From positions 1 through 24,589 of the forward strand of contig JASLSL010000364.1 of NCBI GenBank assembly GCA_030743445.1: 24,589 bases of DNA, given 5' to 3'. Under the pieces are notes generated by a model. It was given only the letters and a program-made list of their open reading frames with translations, had not been told where the DNA came from and made no database searches. This stretch comes from Alphaproteobacteria bacterium (GTDB lineage Bacteria; Pseudomonadota; Alphaproteobacteria; UBA8366). This document shows positions 1 through 8,590 of this stretch, one piece after another; the first letter of the stretch is position 1, and every line of letters starts with the position of its first letter. The position numbers and the translations under genes were made by a program.

Positions 1-1609
1 CGCCGGAATCCTCGCCGACGCCGAGGATATCCGCCGCCAAATGCGGGCGATAGCCGAGCCGGTCCCGACGGGTACCGCGCCAGGCGCGACCGACCCGCGC
101 GTGACCGCCGCCAGCACTTGGTCCAAGAGGTTCGACAAGACCCATGGCGGATTCGATCGCGGACCCAAGTTCCTTCGTCCCAACGTCCTGTCGTTTCTTC
201 TCCATCACGGAGTGCGGCGCGGCGACAAGACGCTGCTGGAAAACGTCTACCGGACCCTGGACCGGATGGCGGCGGGCGGGGTGCGCGACCAGTTGGGCGG
301 GGCCTTCCATCGCTATGCGGTCGACCGGTTCTGGCAAACTCCCCACTTCGAGATCATGCTCGACGAAAACGCCATGCTGGCCCGCCTCTACCTCGAGGCC
401 TACCAGGCATCCGCAAGACCGCGCTACGCCGCCGTCGCCCGGGCCATCCTGGACGACCTCCTGGCGCGGTTTCGTCTGCCCGACGGCGGTTTCGCCTCGG
501 CGCTGGATTCCGAGAGCGAACATCAGGACGGGCGCTACTACACCTGGACCAGGGGAGAACTGCGATCCGCCCTCGGCAAGCAAATGGCCGCGCGGTTCAC
601 CAAAGCCTACCTGGACCAGGCGCACGGCCTGATCCGGGGACGGAGCGTCTTGCGGCTATTGGACCAGCCGGAGCGCCTGCTGGAGACAAAGGAACGGCTG
701 CGTGACGCCCGATCGCGGTTGATCGCGGCGCGCGCCGGGCGCGTTCCGCCGCTGCGCGACGACAAAATCCTCACGTCATGGAACGCGCTTGCCGTCAGCG
801 CCTTCGCCAAGGCGGCGCAGGTGCTGGGCGACGACCGCTACCGGCGGGTGGCGCGAGTGGAAACCAGCCGTCTGCTCGGGCCCGCCGCCGATCGCCTGGT
901 CCACAGCCGCCGGGCCGGCAAGACGACCGGGGAGGTGTTCCTCGACGATTACGCATATCTGGTGGAGGCGCTGATCGATCTCTTCGAGACCGACTTCGAG
1001 GTCCGCCGCCTCGACGACGCGAGACGGCTAATGAAAACCTTGATCGGGCTTTTCCAGACCGAGCCGGGCAAGGCGTTCCGCCTCACGCCGGTGGGCCGTG
1101 ACACGGGCGTTCCCGCCAAAGCGATCCTCGACGAAGAGAACGTCCCGTCGGGCAATGCCGCCGCCCTGATCGCCTTGCATCGCCTGATCCTGTTCGGCGG
1201 CGAGGCGGCTTTGGAGGCGCAGGCGCGCGCCATCTTGGGCGATCTCGGCCGCTATCTCGACTCCTCGGCCCCGCTCGCCACAGGGCTGCTTCGCGCGCTC
1301 TATTTCAAGCCCGACGAGGCGCGTGAAATCGTGATCGTCGGCGATCCCGGCGACGCTCGCACCCGGCGGTTGCTGGCCGAGGTCTATAAGCGACCGTTGA
1401 TCGGAACGGTGCTCGCGGTCATAGCACCCGATGCCCCGCGCGAGAACGCGACATGGCCGCTGCTCGCCGGGCGCCCGTTGCTCGACGACAACGCCACGGC
1501 CTATGTCTGCAAGAACCGGATTTGCGACCTGCCGGTCGATACGCCGGCGGCGCTGGCCGCTCAGTTGGACAAGCTCGTCACGCCGGGGCCGGCAACCCCG
1601 GGAAACTGA
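1..1609 (+). CDS. DUF255/YyaL-type thioredoxin-domain protein, 3' part (N-terminus off the window)
   Basis: The reading frame is open from base 2 with no stop, so the gene begins upstream; the first in-window ATG at 41 is internal. What remains is the (alpha/alpha)-barrel part of the DUF255 (YyaL/SPATA20-like) family. Family hallmarks appear in order: GGFDRGPKF, then HRYAVDRFWQTPHFE followed by LDENAMLARLYLEAY, then GGFASALDSESE with YYTWT, then DDKILTSWNALA, then LDDYAYL, then ENVPSGNAAAL, and a C-terminal CKNRICDLP. The thioredoxin-like domain that normally forms the first ~170 residues is missing only because of the window edge. The family has a glycosidase/epimerase-like fold, but its biochemical role is poorly defined, so I assign no reaction. 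It faces the TRAP operon tail to tail, 30 bases away, and appears unrelated to it. Confidence 0.88.
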   Translation, partial: AGILADAEDIRRQMRAIAEPVPTGTAPGATDPRVTAASTWSKRFDKTHGGFDRGPKFLRPNVLSFLLHHGVRRGDKTLLENVYRTLDRMAAGGVRDQLGGAFHRYAVDRFWQTPHFEIMLDENAMLARLYLEAYQASARPRYAAVARAILDDLLARFRLPDGGFASALDSESEHQDGRYYTWTRGELRSALGKQMAARFTKAYLDQAHGLIRGRSVLRLLDQPERLLETKERLRDARSRLIAARAGRVPPLRDDKILTSWNALAVSAFAKAAQVLGDDRYRRVARVETSRLLGPAADRLVHSRRAGKTTGEVFLDDYAYLVEALIDLFETDFEVRRLDDARRLMKTLIGLFQTEPGKAFRLTPVGRDTGVPAKAILDEENVPSGNAAALIALHRLILFGGEAALEAQARAILGDLGRYLDSSAPLATGLLRALYFKPDEAREIVIVGDPGDARTRRLLAEVYKRPLIGTVLAVIAPDAPRENATWPLLAGRPLLDDNATAYVCKNRICDLPVDTPAALAAQLDKLVTPGPATPGN

Positions 1610-1637
1610 TCGCGTGGCTCGGGCCGGGCTCGCGATC
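1608..1637. terminator. Hairpin between convergent genes, possible bidirectional terminator
   Basis: A perfect 7-base arm GATCGCG (1608-1614) is repeated inverted as CGCGATC (1631-1637). The inside can extend the stem through GGCTC against GGGCT with two G-U pairs and one bulged T. It overlaps the stop of the DUF255 gene and lies just past the stop of dctM, where a shared terminator would sit. There is no T-tract on either strand, so intrinsic termination is uncertain. Confidence 0.4.
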
Positions 1638-1639
1638 CC

Positions 1640-2950
1640 TCAATACATCAGATTGGGCAGCACCAGGACGATTTGGGGAAAGGCGATGAGCAGCGCCAGG
1701 GTAATGACGTCGAGCACCAGGAACGGCATCACGCCGGCGAACACGTCCTCAAGCGAGAGCGGAATCGGCGAGGAACTCCGCACCACGTAGACGTTGAGGC
1801 CGACCGGCGGTGTGATCAGGGATATCTCGGCCAGCTTGATCGAGATCACGCCGAGCCAGATCGGATCGAAACCGGCCCCCACCATGATCGGAAACATCAC
1901 CGGCAGGGTCATCACCATGATCGCGATCGGGTCGATCAGCATGCCGAGGACGATGTAGATCACCGCGAAGCAGAGAAGGTAGAGGTACGGGTCGAGCTGC
2001 AGGCCCAACAAGATTTCGGAGACGCTCGCCACCAGGCCCGTATAGGTCAGGAACCGGGCGAACAGGATGCCGCCGATGACGATGATGAAGATCACCGATG
2101 TCGTCACACACGCGTCCTTGAAGGTATCGAGCAGCTTGGTGCGATCGAGCCGCCGCTTGCCCAGCACGATCAGGAAGGCGCCGAACGCGCCCACCGCACC
2201 CGCATAGGTCGGCGTGAAGAGGCCGGTGTAGATGCCGCCGATCACGAGCAAGAAGAGAAAGACGACCCCCCATACGCCATAGAGCGACCGGAACCGCGCC
2301 CGCCAGGTGATTTGGATGTCGGGAAACGGCGCCAGGCCCGGATTGCGCCGGACCCGGAAATAGATGCCGACCATGTATATCGCGGCGGACAGGACCCCCG
2401 GGATGAAGCCGGCGATCAGCAGCTTGCCGACCGATTGCTCGGTGATGACGGCGTAGACCACCATCAGGATGCTCGGCGGGATCAGCGAGGCCAGCGTGCC
2501 CGAGGCGGCGATGCATCCGGCACTCAGCCGCTTGTCGTAGCCGAACCTAGTCATCTCGGGCAGCGCTATCCGGGTGAAGACGGCGGCGTTGACGACCGTG
2601 GAGCCGCAGGCCGCGCCGAAGGCGGCGGATGCAAGTGTGGTCGCCATGGCGAGCCCGCCCGGCAGGCGCCCCAGCCAGTTGTAGGCGGCGCGATAGAGAT
2701 CGGTGGTGAGGGCCGCGTGGGTCGCCAGCGATCCCATCAGGATGAACAGCGGAATGACCGCGAGCGTGAACGAGTTGGTGGTGCTGAAGGGAATCGTGGC
2801 GATCTGCCCCAGCGCCGCGTCCGGCCCGATCGCCAGATACATGCCGAGCAGGCCGCCCAGCCCCAGCGCCACGCCGATGTGGACCCCCGCCGCGAGGGCC
2901 ACGAACAGAAGCGCGGTTACGACGACACCGGTTGTCGTGGGATCGAGCAA
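1640..2950 (-). CDS. dctM: TRAP transporter large permease (DctM subunit)
   Basis: This is the large membrane subunit of a tripartite ATP-independent periplasmic (TRAP) transporter, which carries the substrate across the inner membrane using an ion gradient. It has about twelve hydrophobic segments and DctM-family stretches such as AAFGAACGSTVVNAA, ASGTLASLIPPSILMVVY and LITPPVGLNVYVV. I place the start at TTG 2950-2948, five bases after the dctQ stop. It gives 436 residues, the usual DctM length, and begins directly before the first membrane segment. No ATG or GTG lies nearby upstream; the frame runs open into dctQ but that part looks like antisense-style composition, not a DctM domain. It is the last gene of dctP-dctQ-dctM. 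The substrate is unknown. Confidence 0.9.
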   Translation of the reverse strand: MLDPTTTGVVVTALLFVALAAGVHIGVALGLGGLLGMYLAIGPDAALGQIATIPFSTTNSFTLAVIPLFILMGSLATHAALTTDLYRAAYNWLGRLPGGLAMATTLASAAFGAACGSTVVNAAVFTRIALPEMTRFGYDKRLSAGCIAASGTLASLIPPSILMVVYAVITEQSVGKLLIAGFIPGVLSAAIYMVGIYFRVRRNPGLAPFPDIQITWRARFRSLYGVWGVVFLFLLVIGGIYTGLFTPTYAGAVGAFGAFLIVLGKRRLDRTKLLDTFKDACVTTSVIFIIVIGGILFARFLTYTGLVASVSEILLGLQLDPYLYLLCFAVIYIVLGMLIDPIAIMVMTLPVMFPIMVGAGFDPIWLGVISIKLAEISLITPPVGLNVYVVRSSSPIPLSLEDVFAGVMPFLVLDVITLALLIAFPQIVLVLPNLMY

Positions 2951-2955
2951 AGGGG

Positions 2956-3525
2956 CTATTCCCGTTCCGCGTTGTCGTTCTGCAGCCCCGGCATCTCGGG
3001 GGCAATCGGCGCCGGCGCGTGACCCTCGAACGCCTCGCCGGATCGCACGCGCCCGAGGTCGTGGATCAGATCGAGCGCCAGTCGCGCCATCAACAACCCG
3101 GTTCCGACAACCAGGATCCATCGCGCCGGATAGAGCGGAAAGCGAAGCAGCCCGTCGGCGGCCTCGCCGATGCACCAGCTCAACATCGCCTCGCCGGTGC
3201 ACTGCCAGATGAGAAAGCCGAAAAAGACCAACGCCGCCAGGTCGCCGATTACGTCCATGGCGGCTTGGCCGCGTGGTCCGACATGGGTGTAGATCAGCTC
3301 GACGCGGATATGCGCCCGCCGAATCTGAGCATAGGCGAGCGCGCCGAAAACGATCAGCACCATGGTGCTTTCGGTGATCTCCTTGGCCCCGTGTATCGGC
3401 TGACCGAAGAACTGGGTGCCAACCACGTCGCCGGTGCCGAGAAACATGGCGACCAGCATGCCGGCGCCGCCGACGAGCAGCACCCCGAGAGCGAGGCGCT
3501 CCAGCACGGTGCCGGACTGTCGCAT
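2956..3525 (-). CDS. dctQ: TRAP transporter small permease (DctQ subunit)
   Basis: This 189-residue protein has four predicted membrane helices, as expected for DctQ, which associates with DctM in the inner membrane. Visible features are an N-terminal hydrophobic stretch (LALGVLLVGGAGMLVAMF), the segment STMVLIVFGALAYAQIRRAHIRVE, whose charged end is typical of the family, a third helix (VIGDLAALVFFGFLIW) and a fourth (WILVVGTGLLMARLAL). The C-terminal ~30 residues are hydrophilic. The ATG at 3525 is 31 bases downstream of the end of the extended dctP frame and has no strong Shine-Dalgarno sequence, so translation may depend on coupling to dctP. If ribosomes leave at the premature dctP stop, this coupling could be weakened. 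Confidence 0.9.
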   Translation of the reverse strand: MRQSGTVLERLALGVLLVGGAGMLVAMFLGTGDVVGTQFFGQPIHGAKEITESTMVLIVFGALAYAQIRRAHIRVELIYTHVGPRGQAAMDVIGDLAALVFFGFLIWQCTGEAMLSWCIGEAADGLLRFPLYPARWILVVGTGLLMARLALDLIHDLGRVRSGEAFEGHAPAPIAPEMPGLQNDNAERE

Positions 3526-3556
3526 CGGGACTAGATTCGCGTCAGGCCCTCGAAAT

Positions 3557-4582
3557 CTAGTTGGCCGTGAGCTCTCGCCAGCGCTTGGCGACGCGTTTCG
3601 CCATGTCGCCCTGACCCCGTTTTTCCATGTCCTTGATCCACGCCGCCAGAACGTCGGGCGCCTTGGCCTTCCATTTCGCCAGCTCCGAGGCCGGGAATTA
3701 TTTCACCACGCCGCCGGCCTTGCCGATGTTGCTCACCGCTTGAGCCTCGAAATCGTTCAGCCAGGCGAGATACTGCGCGTGGGTCTTCTTCGCCTGGTCG
3801 TCGAAGATTTCCTGGATGTCCTTCGGCAGCTTGTTCCAGGTCCGTTTGCCGATGACGATATTGTGGCCGGTGATCGCCATGATCGGGCCACAGCTGTACT
3901 TGCCCGGCTCATAGAGTTTGTATTGCTGGATGTTGCCGGCGTTCAGGAACGAGTAGTCGATCGTGCCTCGTTGCAGCGCCTCATAGACCTCAACCGGACG
4001 GACGTTCACCGGCACCGCGCCGATCGCGGCGTGGGCCTTGGGCACGGCGCCGCCGAAGCTGCGAATCTTCTTGCCCTTCAGCCCGGCGATACTGTCGCAG
4101 TTGGCCGACGGGCCGGTCAGGAAATAGACCCCGAGCGGCTGTTGGAACAGCCAATGGACATTCATCTTGTCCATCTCCTGCATGTAGACCGGGAACTCCT
4201 TGAGCGATTTCGCGAGCACGTCCATCGCCTGTTTCGGCGTGCTGAAGATGAACGGCATCTGGAAGACCTTCCAGTACAGCAACTGCTCGGCGTAGTAGCT
4301 CGGCGGCGCGGAGGCCATGTCGATGGCGCCCCGTCCGGCCAGGGTGAGGACTTCGTTGCCCTTGCCGAGACCGCCGGCGAAGGTGATGTCGATCTTCACC
4401 CGGCCGCCGGTGCGCTGTTCGATCTTCCTCGCGAACTCCTGCTCGATCTCGAGGAACGGTCCCTTGCCGAGATAGTGGCCCCATCTCAGCTTGAATTTTT
4501 CCGCGCCTTGCGCCCATCCGCTCGCCAACAAAGTTACGGCGGCGGTGGTGACGAGAGTCAGCAATCTTGCTCGATTGTTCAT
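3557..4582 (-). pseudogene. dctP: TRAP binding protein (DctP family) interrupted by an in-frame TAA
   Basis: This is the periplasmic solute-binding subunit of the DctPQM TRAP system. The ATG at 4582 follows a strong Shine-Dalgarno sequence (GGAGGGGG), and residues 1-26 form a Sec signal peptide ending near SGWAQG. The DctP fold follows: LRWGHYLGKGPFLE, then GLKGKKIRSFGG, which includes the conserved substrate-contact arginine region, then VPVNVRPVEVYEALQRGTIDY. Translation stops at codon 295 (TAA, 3700-3698), giving 294 residues. The same frame continues for 46 sense codons, starting FPASELAKWKAKAPDVL and ending in WRELTAN and TAG at 3559-3557. These are typical DctP C-terminal helices, and the restored length of 341 is normal. 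Hence a nonsense mutation or sequence error is likely; a functional truncated protein or readthrough is possible but less likely. Confidence 0.82.
3698..3700 (-). other. Premature TAA codon inside dctP
   Basis: The plus strand reads TTA here. In the dctP frame the codons run GTG GTG AAA TAA TTC CCG GCC TCG GAG CTG. The stop at 3559-3557 is exactly 141 bases (47 codons) further on in the same frame, so a single substitution (for example from TAC, TAT or CAA) explains it and no frameshift is needed. Confidence 0.9.
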
Positions 4583-4790
4583 TTTCCCCCTCCTAGAGCT
4601 TGGGTGTCTCCCCGTGGTCGCCCGACGTCCCGGCCGAACGACCGATAATTTCGCCGCCGAACCGGCAGCGACCGCGAGCATGACTCATCGATTTCGACCT
4701 GTCCAGACGACGGCCCGACGCACTCGGCGGGCGCCGCACCCGGCACCCCTCACTTGACGCCCGTCCGGCCCGCCGGTAGGACGGTTCGCC

Positions 4791-6527
4791 ATGCCGAAAC
4801 TCGACCCCGTCACCCTCGCGGTCCTCAAGGGCCGGCTCGAGCAGATCGCCGACGAAATGGACGCGACGCTGTTCCGCAGCGCCTTCAATCCGATCATCGC
4901 CGAAGCGCACGACGCCTCGCACGGCATCTACGACGCCGTGTCCGGCGCCACCCTGATCCAAGGCAAGTCGGGGCTGCCGATCTTCGTCGGGGTGATGTCG
5001 TTCGCGGTCAAGGCGGTGATCGACAAGGTGGCCGTGGACGGGGGGCTCGAAGACGGCGACGTCTACATCTTCAACGATCCCTATGACGGCGGGACGCATC
5101 TGTCCGACTTCAAGCTGGTCCAGCCGGTGTTCCGCGGCGGCGAGGTGTACTGCTACCTCGCCTCGGTCGGCCACTGGCACGACGTCGGCGGCAACGTGCC
5201 CGGCAACTACAACCCGGCGGCGACCGAAAGCTTCCAGGAGGGCATGCTGATCCCGCCGGTCAAGCTGTTCGAGGCCGGCGAGCTGCGCCAGGATATCGTC
5301 GATATCGTGCAGGCGAACTCGCGCCTGCCGGGCAGCCTCTACGGCGACCTCAACGGGCAGATCAACGCGCTCGGGCTCGGCACGCGGCGGCTCTCGAAAC
5401 TGCTCGACGAGTATGGCGACGCCACGGTGAAACAGGCGCTCGCGGAACTGCAGGAAAGCGCGGCGCGACTGATGGCGGCCAACATCGGCGAGTTGCCGGA
5501 CGGATCCTATTCGGCCGAGGACTGGCTCGACAACGACGGCATCGTCGACGAGCCGCTCCGGATCGCGCTCGAGATGACGATCCGGGGCGGGCGCATGACC
5601 CTCGACTTCTCCGAGAGCTCGCCGGCCTGCGCCGGGCCGGTCAACATCGCGCGCTCGACCGCGGTCGCCTCGATCTACGTCGCCCTCAAGCACCTCTTCA
5701 CCGACGTGCCGGCCAATGCCGGCGTGCTCGAGCCGATCGAGATCGTCATCCCCGACGGGACCCTGCTCGCCGTCTCCGCACCCAAGCCGGTCGGCGGCTA
5801 TACCGAGACCATACTCAGGGTCATCGACGTGATGTTCCAGGCGATGGCCGAGGCGGCGCCCGAGCGCACCAACGGCTGCGCCTATGGCACGATCAACGCG
5901 CTCTCGCTCGCCGGCCACCGCGCGGAGGGCCAGCGCTGGGTGATGTTCAGCTTCTTCGGCGGCGGTCACGGCGGCCATCCCGAGGGCGACGGTCTCAACC
6001 ACGGCAACGCGCCGATCTCGACCGCGACCATCCCGCCGGTCGAGATTCTCGAGGCCGCCTATCCGGTGATGTTCACCCAGTGGGCGTTGCGGTCCGGCAG
6101 CGGCGGTCCGGGACGGCATCGGGGCGGGCTCGGCGGGCTCTACGAGATCGAGCTACTGGAGGACGAGGCCGACGTGTTCCTGTTCGGCGAGCGCGGCAAG
6201 TACCCGCCCATGGGCGTGGTCGGCGGTGCGCCCGGCGCGCTCAACAAGTTCGCCTACGAGCAGGCGGATGGCCGGCACGAGCCGCCGATGAAATCCAAGA
6301 TGGTCGGCATCAAGCTCGAGCGCGGCAAGCGGCTGCGTCTCGAGACGCCGGGCGGCGGCGGTTACGGCGAGGCGATGGAGCGCGATCCCCAAGCGGTCGC
6401 CCGCGACGTGCGTCTCGGCTATGTCGGCCGGGACGCGGCGGCGCGCGATTACGGCGTCGTGCTCGACGCCGCGGGCGCGGTCGATGCGGCGGCGACGAAG
6501 AAACTGCGCGGCGGCGGCGGGAAATGA
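4791..6527 (+). CDS. hyuB: Hydantoinase B/oxoprolinase family protein
   Basis: HyuB is the second subunit of ATP-dependent hydantoinases, 5-oxoprolinases and acetophenone/acetone carboxylase-like enzymes; these cytoplasmic enzymes act with HyuA on cyclic amides or ketones. The 578 residues span the whole family domain. Recognisable stretches are NDPYDGGTHLSD (95-106), GHWHDVGG (127-134), SFFGGGHGG in the middle, and the C-terminal RSGSGGPGRHRGGLGG and ERGKYPPMG. The ATG at 4791 follows GGACGG at a suitable distance. The stop overlaps the hyuA start as ATGA, so the two are translationally coupled. The gene is divergent from dctP across 208 bases (4583-4790), in which I could not find a confident promoter. 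The substrate is not predictable from sequence; N-methylhydantoin, other hydantoins and oxoproline are all possible. Confidence 0.93.
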   Translation: MPKLDPVTLAVLKGRLEQIADEMDATLFRSAFNPIIAEAHDASHGIYDAVSGATLIQGKSGLPIFVGVMSFAVKAVIDKVAVDGGLEDGDVYIFNDPYDGGTHLSDFKLVQPVFRGGEVYCYLASVGHWHDVGGNVPGNYNPAATESFQEGMLIPPVKLFEAGELRQDIVDIVQANSRLPGSLYGDLNGQINALGLGTRRLSKLLDEYGDATVKQALAELQESAARLMAANIGELPDGSYSAEDWLDNDGIVDEPLRIALEMTIRGGRMTLDFSESSPACAGPVNIARSTAVASIYVALKHLFTDVPANAGVLEPIEIVIPDGTLLAVSAPKPVGGYTETILRVIDVMFQAMAEAAPERTNGCAYGTINALSLAGHRAEGQRWVMFSFFGGGHGGHPEGDGLNHGNAPISTATIPPVEILEAAYPVMFTQWALRSGSGGPGRHRGGLGGLYEIELLEDEADVFLFGERGKYPPMGVVGGAPGALNKFAYEQADGRHEPPMKSKMVGIKLERGKRLRLETPGGGGYGEAMERDPQAVARDVRLGYVGRDAAARDYGVVLDAAGAVDAAATKKLRGGGGK

Positions 6528-8590
6528 GCGACGCGCCCCGCACCGTCGTCGGCGTCGATGTCGGCGGCACCTTCACCGACGTGTTCTTCCTCGACGAGGC
6601 GACCGGAAGCTGTGCGGTCGTCAAGGTGCCCTCGACCCCGGAGGATCAGTCGAAGGGGCTGATCGCCGGCCTCGCGAGCGGGTCCGATGATTTCGCCCGG
6701 ATCGCCATGGTGGTCCATGGCACCACGGTCGGCACCAACGCGCTCTTGGAGCGCAAGGGTGCGAAGACCGGCATCATCACCACCGCGGGATTCCGCGATG
6801 CCTTGGAGATGCGGCGCCGCGACCGGCCCAACACCTGGGGCCTGTGGGGCCAATTCGAGCCGGTGGTGCCGCGCGACCTGCGCCTCGAGATCGCGGAGCG
6901 CACACTCGCCGACGGGACCGTCCGCCAGGCGGTCGATCCGGCCGAGGTCAAGGCGGCGGCCCGGCGCCTGCTCGCGGCCGGGGTCGAGGCGGCCTGCATC
7001 GTCTTCATCAACAGCTACGCCAATCCGGCGAACGAGCTCGAGGCGCTGGCCGCGCTCGAAGAGGTCTGGCCCAACGACCATATCGAGGCTTCGTCCAACA
7101 TCCTGCCCGAGATCCGCGAGTTCGAACGAACCTCGACGACGACCCTGAACGCCTATCTGCAGCCGCTGATCGGCGACTATCTCGGCCGCTTGGAGGAGGC
7201 GCTCGGGGCCGGCGGGTTCCGTGGACAGGTGCTGATCGTGCAGTCGAACGGCGGCGTGATGTCGGTCGAGACCGCGCGAAGGCGGCCGATCCGCACCGCG
7301 CTGTCGGGCCCGGCGGCGGGGGTCATCGCCAGCGCCCATATCGCGGCCGAGGCCGGCTTCCCCAACGTCATCACCTGCGACATGGGCGGCACCAGCTTCG
7401 ACGTCTCGCTGATCGCCGAGGGGACGAGCGCGCTCGCCCCGCAAACCTCGATCGACTTCGGCCTGGTGCTGCGCACGCCGATGATCGAGATCACCACGAT
7501 CGGCGCCGGCGGCGGCTCGATCGCCTGGGTCGACCGCGGCGGCTTGCTGCAGATCGGGCCGGAATCCGCAGGCTCCGATCCGGGGCCCGTGTGCTACGGC
7601 CTCGGCAACGACCGCCCGACGGTGACCGACGCCAACCTGGTGCTCGGCCGGATCAACGCCGAGCGGCCGATCGGCGGCAAACTCGACCGGCTCGACGTCG
7701 CGGCGGCCGAGGCCGCGATCTCCGGGCATGTCGGAACGCCGCTCGGCCTCGAGACCATGGCGGCGGCCGAGGCGGTGATCCGGGTCGCCAACTCGCGAAT
7801 GGCCGGCGCGATCCGGCTGGTGTCGATCGAGCACGGCCACGATCCCGCCAGGTTCGCGGCAATGCCGTTCGGCGGCGGCGGCGCGCTGCACGCCGGCGCC
7901 TTGATCAAGGAGGTCGGCCTGGCGCGCGCCATCGTGCCGCGGTTCCCCGGCATCAACAGCGCCCTGGGCTGCACCATCGCCGACATGCGCCACGACTTCG
8001 TGCAGACGGTCAACGAAACGCTCCATGATCTCGATATTGGCGACCTCGACACCCGGATGGGCGGCCTCGCCCGCGACGGGTTGGCGTTGCTGGACCACGC
8101 CGGGGTCGCCTTCGACGGCGCCGATTGCGTCTTCGAGTTGGACATGTGCTATCAGGGCCAGACCCATACGGTCGACGTGACGCTGCCGCCCACGCTTACC
8201 GAGGAAGGTCTCACCCGCGCGGGCGTGCGCTCCGCCTTCGAGGCGCGCTATCGACAGGTTTACGGCCGCCCGCTGGAGGGCCTGCCGGAGCGGGTATTGA
8301 ATCTGCGGGTCTCGGCGATCGGACGGCGCGCCAAGTTCGATCTCGCCTTATTGGCGCCTGCCGAAGGGACGACGATGGAGGACGCGCGCCAGGGCACCCG
8401 CAATGTCTGGGTCGATGGCGGTTGGTGCGAGGCCGCCGTCTACGACCGGTTGGCGCTGCCGGTCGGGGCCGAGGTGCCAGGCCCGGCGATCCTGGAGCAA
8501 TCGGACGCGACGATCTTCATCGAGCCGGATCTCGCGGGCGAGGTCGACCGCTTCGGCAACCTCGTTATCGCGTGGGCAGTACCGAGCTGA
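6524..8590 (+). CDS. hyuA: Hydantoinase A/oxoprolinase family ATP-binding subunit
   Basis: HyuA carries the ATP-binding (actin-like) fold and phosphorylates the substrate for the HyuAB reaction. I chose the ATG at 6524, which overlaps the hyuB stop by four bases and gives 688 residues, the usual length; the frame is open further upstream but only inside hyuB. The N-terminus shows the phosphate-binding DVGGTFTD (12-19) and HGTTVGTNALLERKG (65-79). Further along are ALSGPAAGVIASAH, CDMGGTSFDVSL, TIGAGGGSIAW, SAGSDPGPVCYG and FGGGGALHAG, all HyuA landmarks. The C-terminal part (from about 500) is the oxoprolinase C-terminal region. The last 26 bases overlap the 3' end of the convergent MmgE/PrpD gene. 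Family assignment is secure; the exact reaction is not. Confidence 0.94.
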   Translation: MSDAPRTVVGVDVGGTFTDVFFLDEATGSCAVVKVPSTPEDQSKGLIAGLASGSDDFARIAMVVHGTTVGTNALLERKGAKTGIITTAGFRDALEMRRRDRPNTWGLWGQFEPVVPRDLRLEIAERTLADGTVRQAVDPAEVKAAARRLLAAGVEAACIVFINSYANPANELEALAALEEVWPNDHIEASSNILPEIREFERTSTTTLNAYLQPLIGDYLGRLEEALGAGGFRGQVLIVQSNGGVMSVETARRRPIRTALSGPAAGVIASAHIAAEAGFPNVITCDMGGTSFDVSLIAEGTSALAPQTSIDFGLVLRTPMIEITTIGAGGGSIAWVDRGGLLQIGPESAGSDPGPVCYGLGNDRPTVTDANLVLGRINAERPIGGKLDRLDVAAAEAAISGHVGTPLGLETMAAAEAVIRVANSRMAGAIRLVSIEHGHDPARFAAMPFGGGGALHAGALIKEVGLARAIVPRFPGINSALGCTIADMRHDFVQTVNETLHDLDIGDLDTRMGGLARDGLALLDHAGVAFDGADCVFELDMCYQGQTHTVDVTLPPTLTEEGLTRAGVRSAFEARYRQVYGRPLEGLPERVLNLRVSAIGRRAKFDLALLAPAEGTTMEDARQGTRNVWVDGGWCEAAVYDRLALPVGAEVPGPAILEQSDATIFIEPDLAGEVDRFGNLVIAWAVPS

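Noticed and set aside
2951..3202. Upstream extension of the dctM frame into dctQ
   Set aside because: No DctM homology in that part, and it lies inside the well-supported dctQ frame; the TTG at 2950 gives the standard length.
3416..4648. Long open frame antisense to dctP and dctQ
   Set aside because: It is rich in Arg, Asp, Val and Leu, shows no family motif, and lies opposite clearly recognisable TRAP genes; such frames are common in high-GC DNA.
4679..4687. Short palindrome ATGACTCAT between dctP and hyuB
   Set aside because: Nine bases with no second copy and no adjacent promoter; expected by chance at this size.
6080..6523. Upstream extension of the hyuA frame into hyuB
   Set aside because: The extra residues are Arg/Gly-rich and unlike HyuA; the ATG at 6524 gives the normal N-terminus and an ATGA overlap with hyuB.
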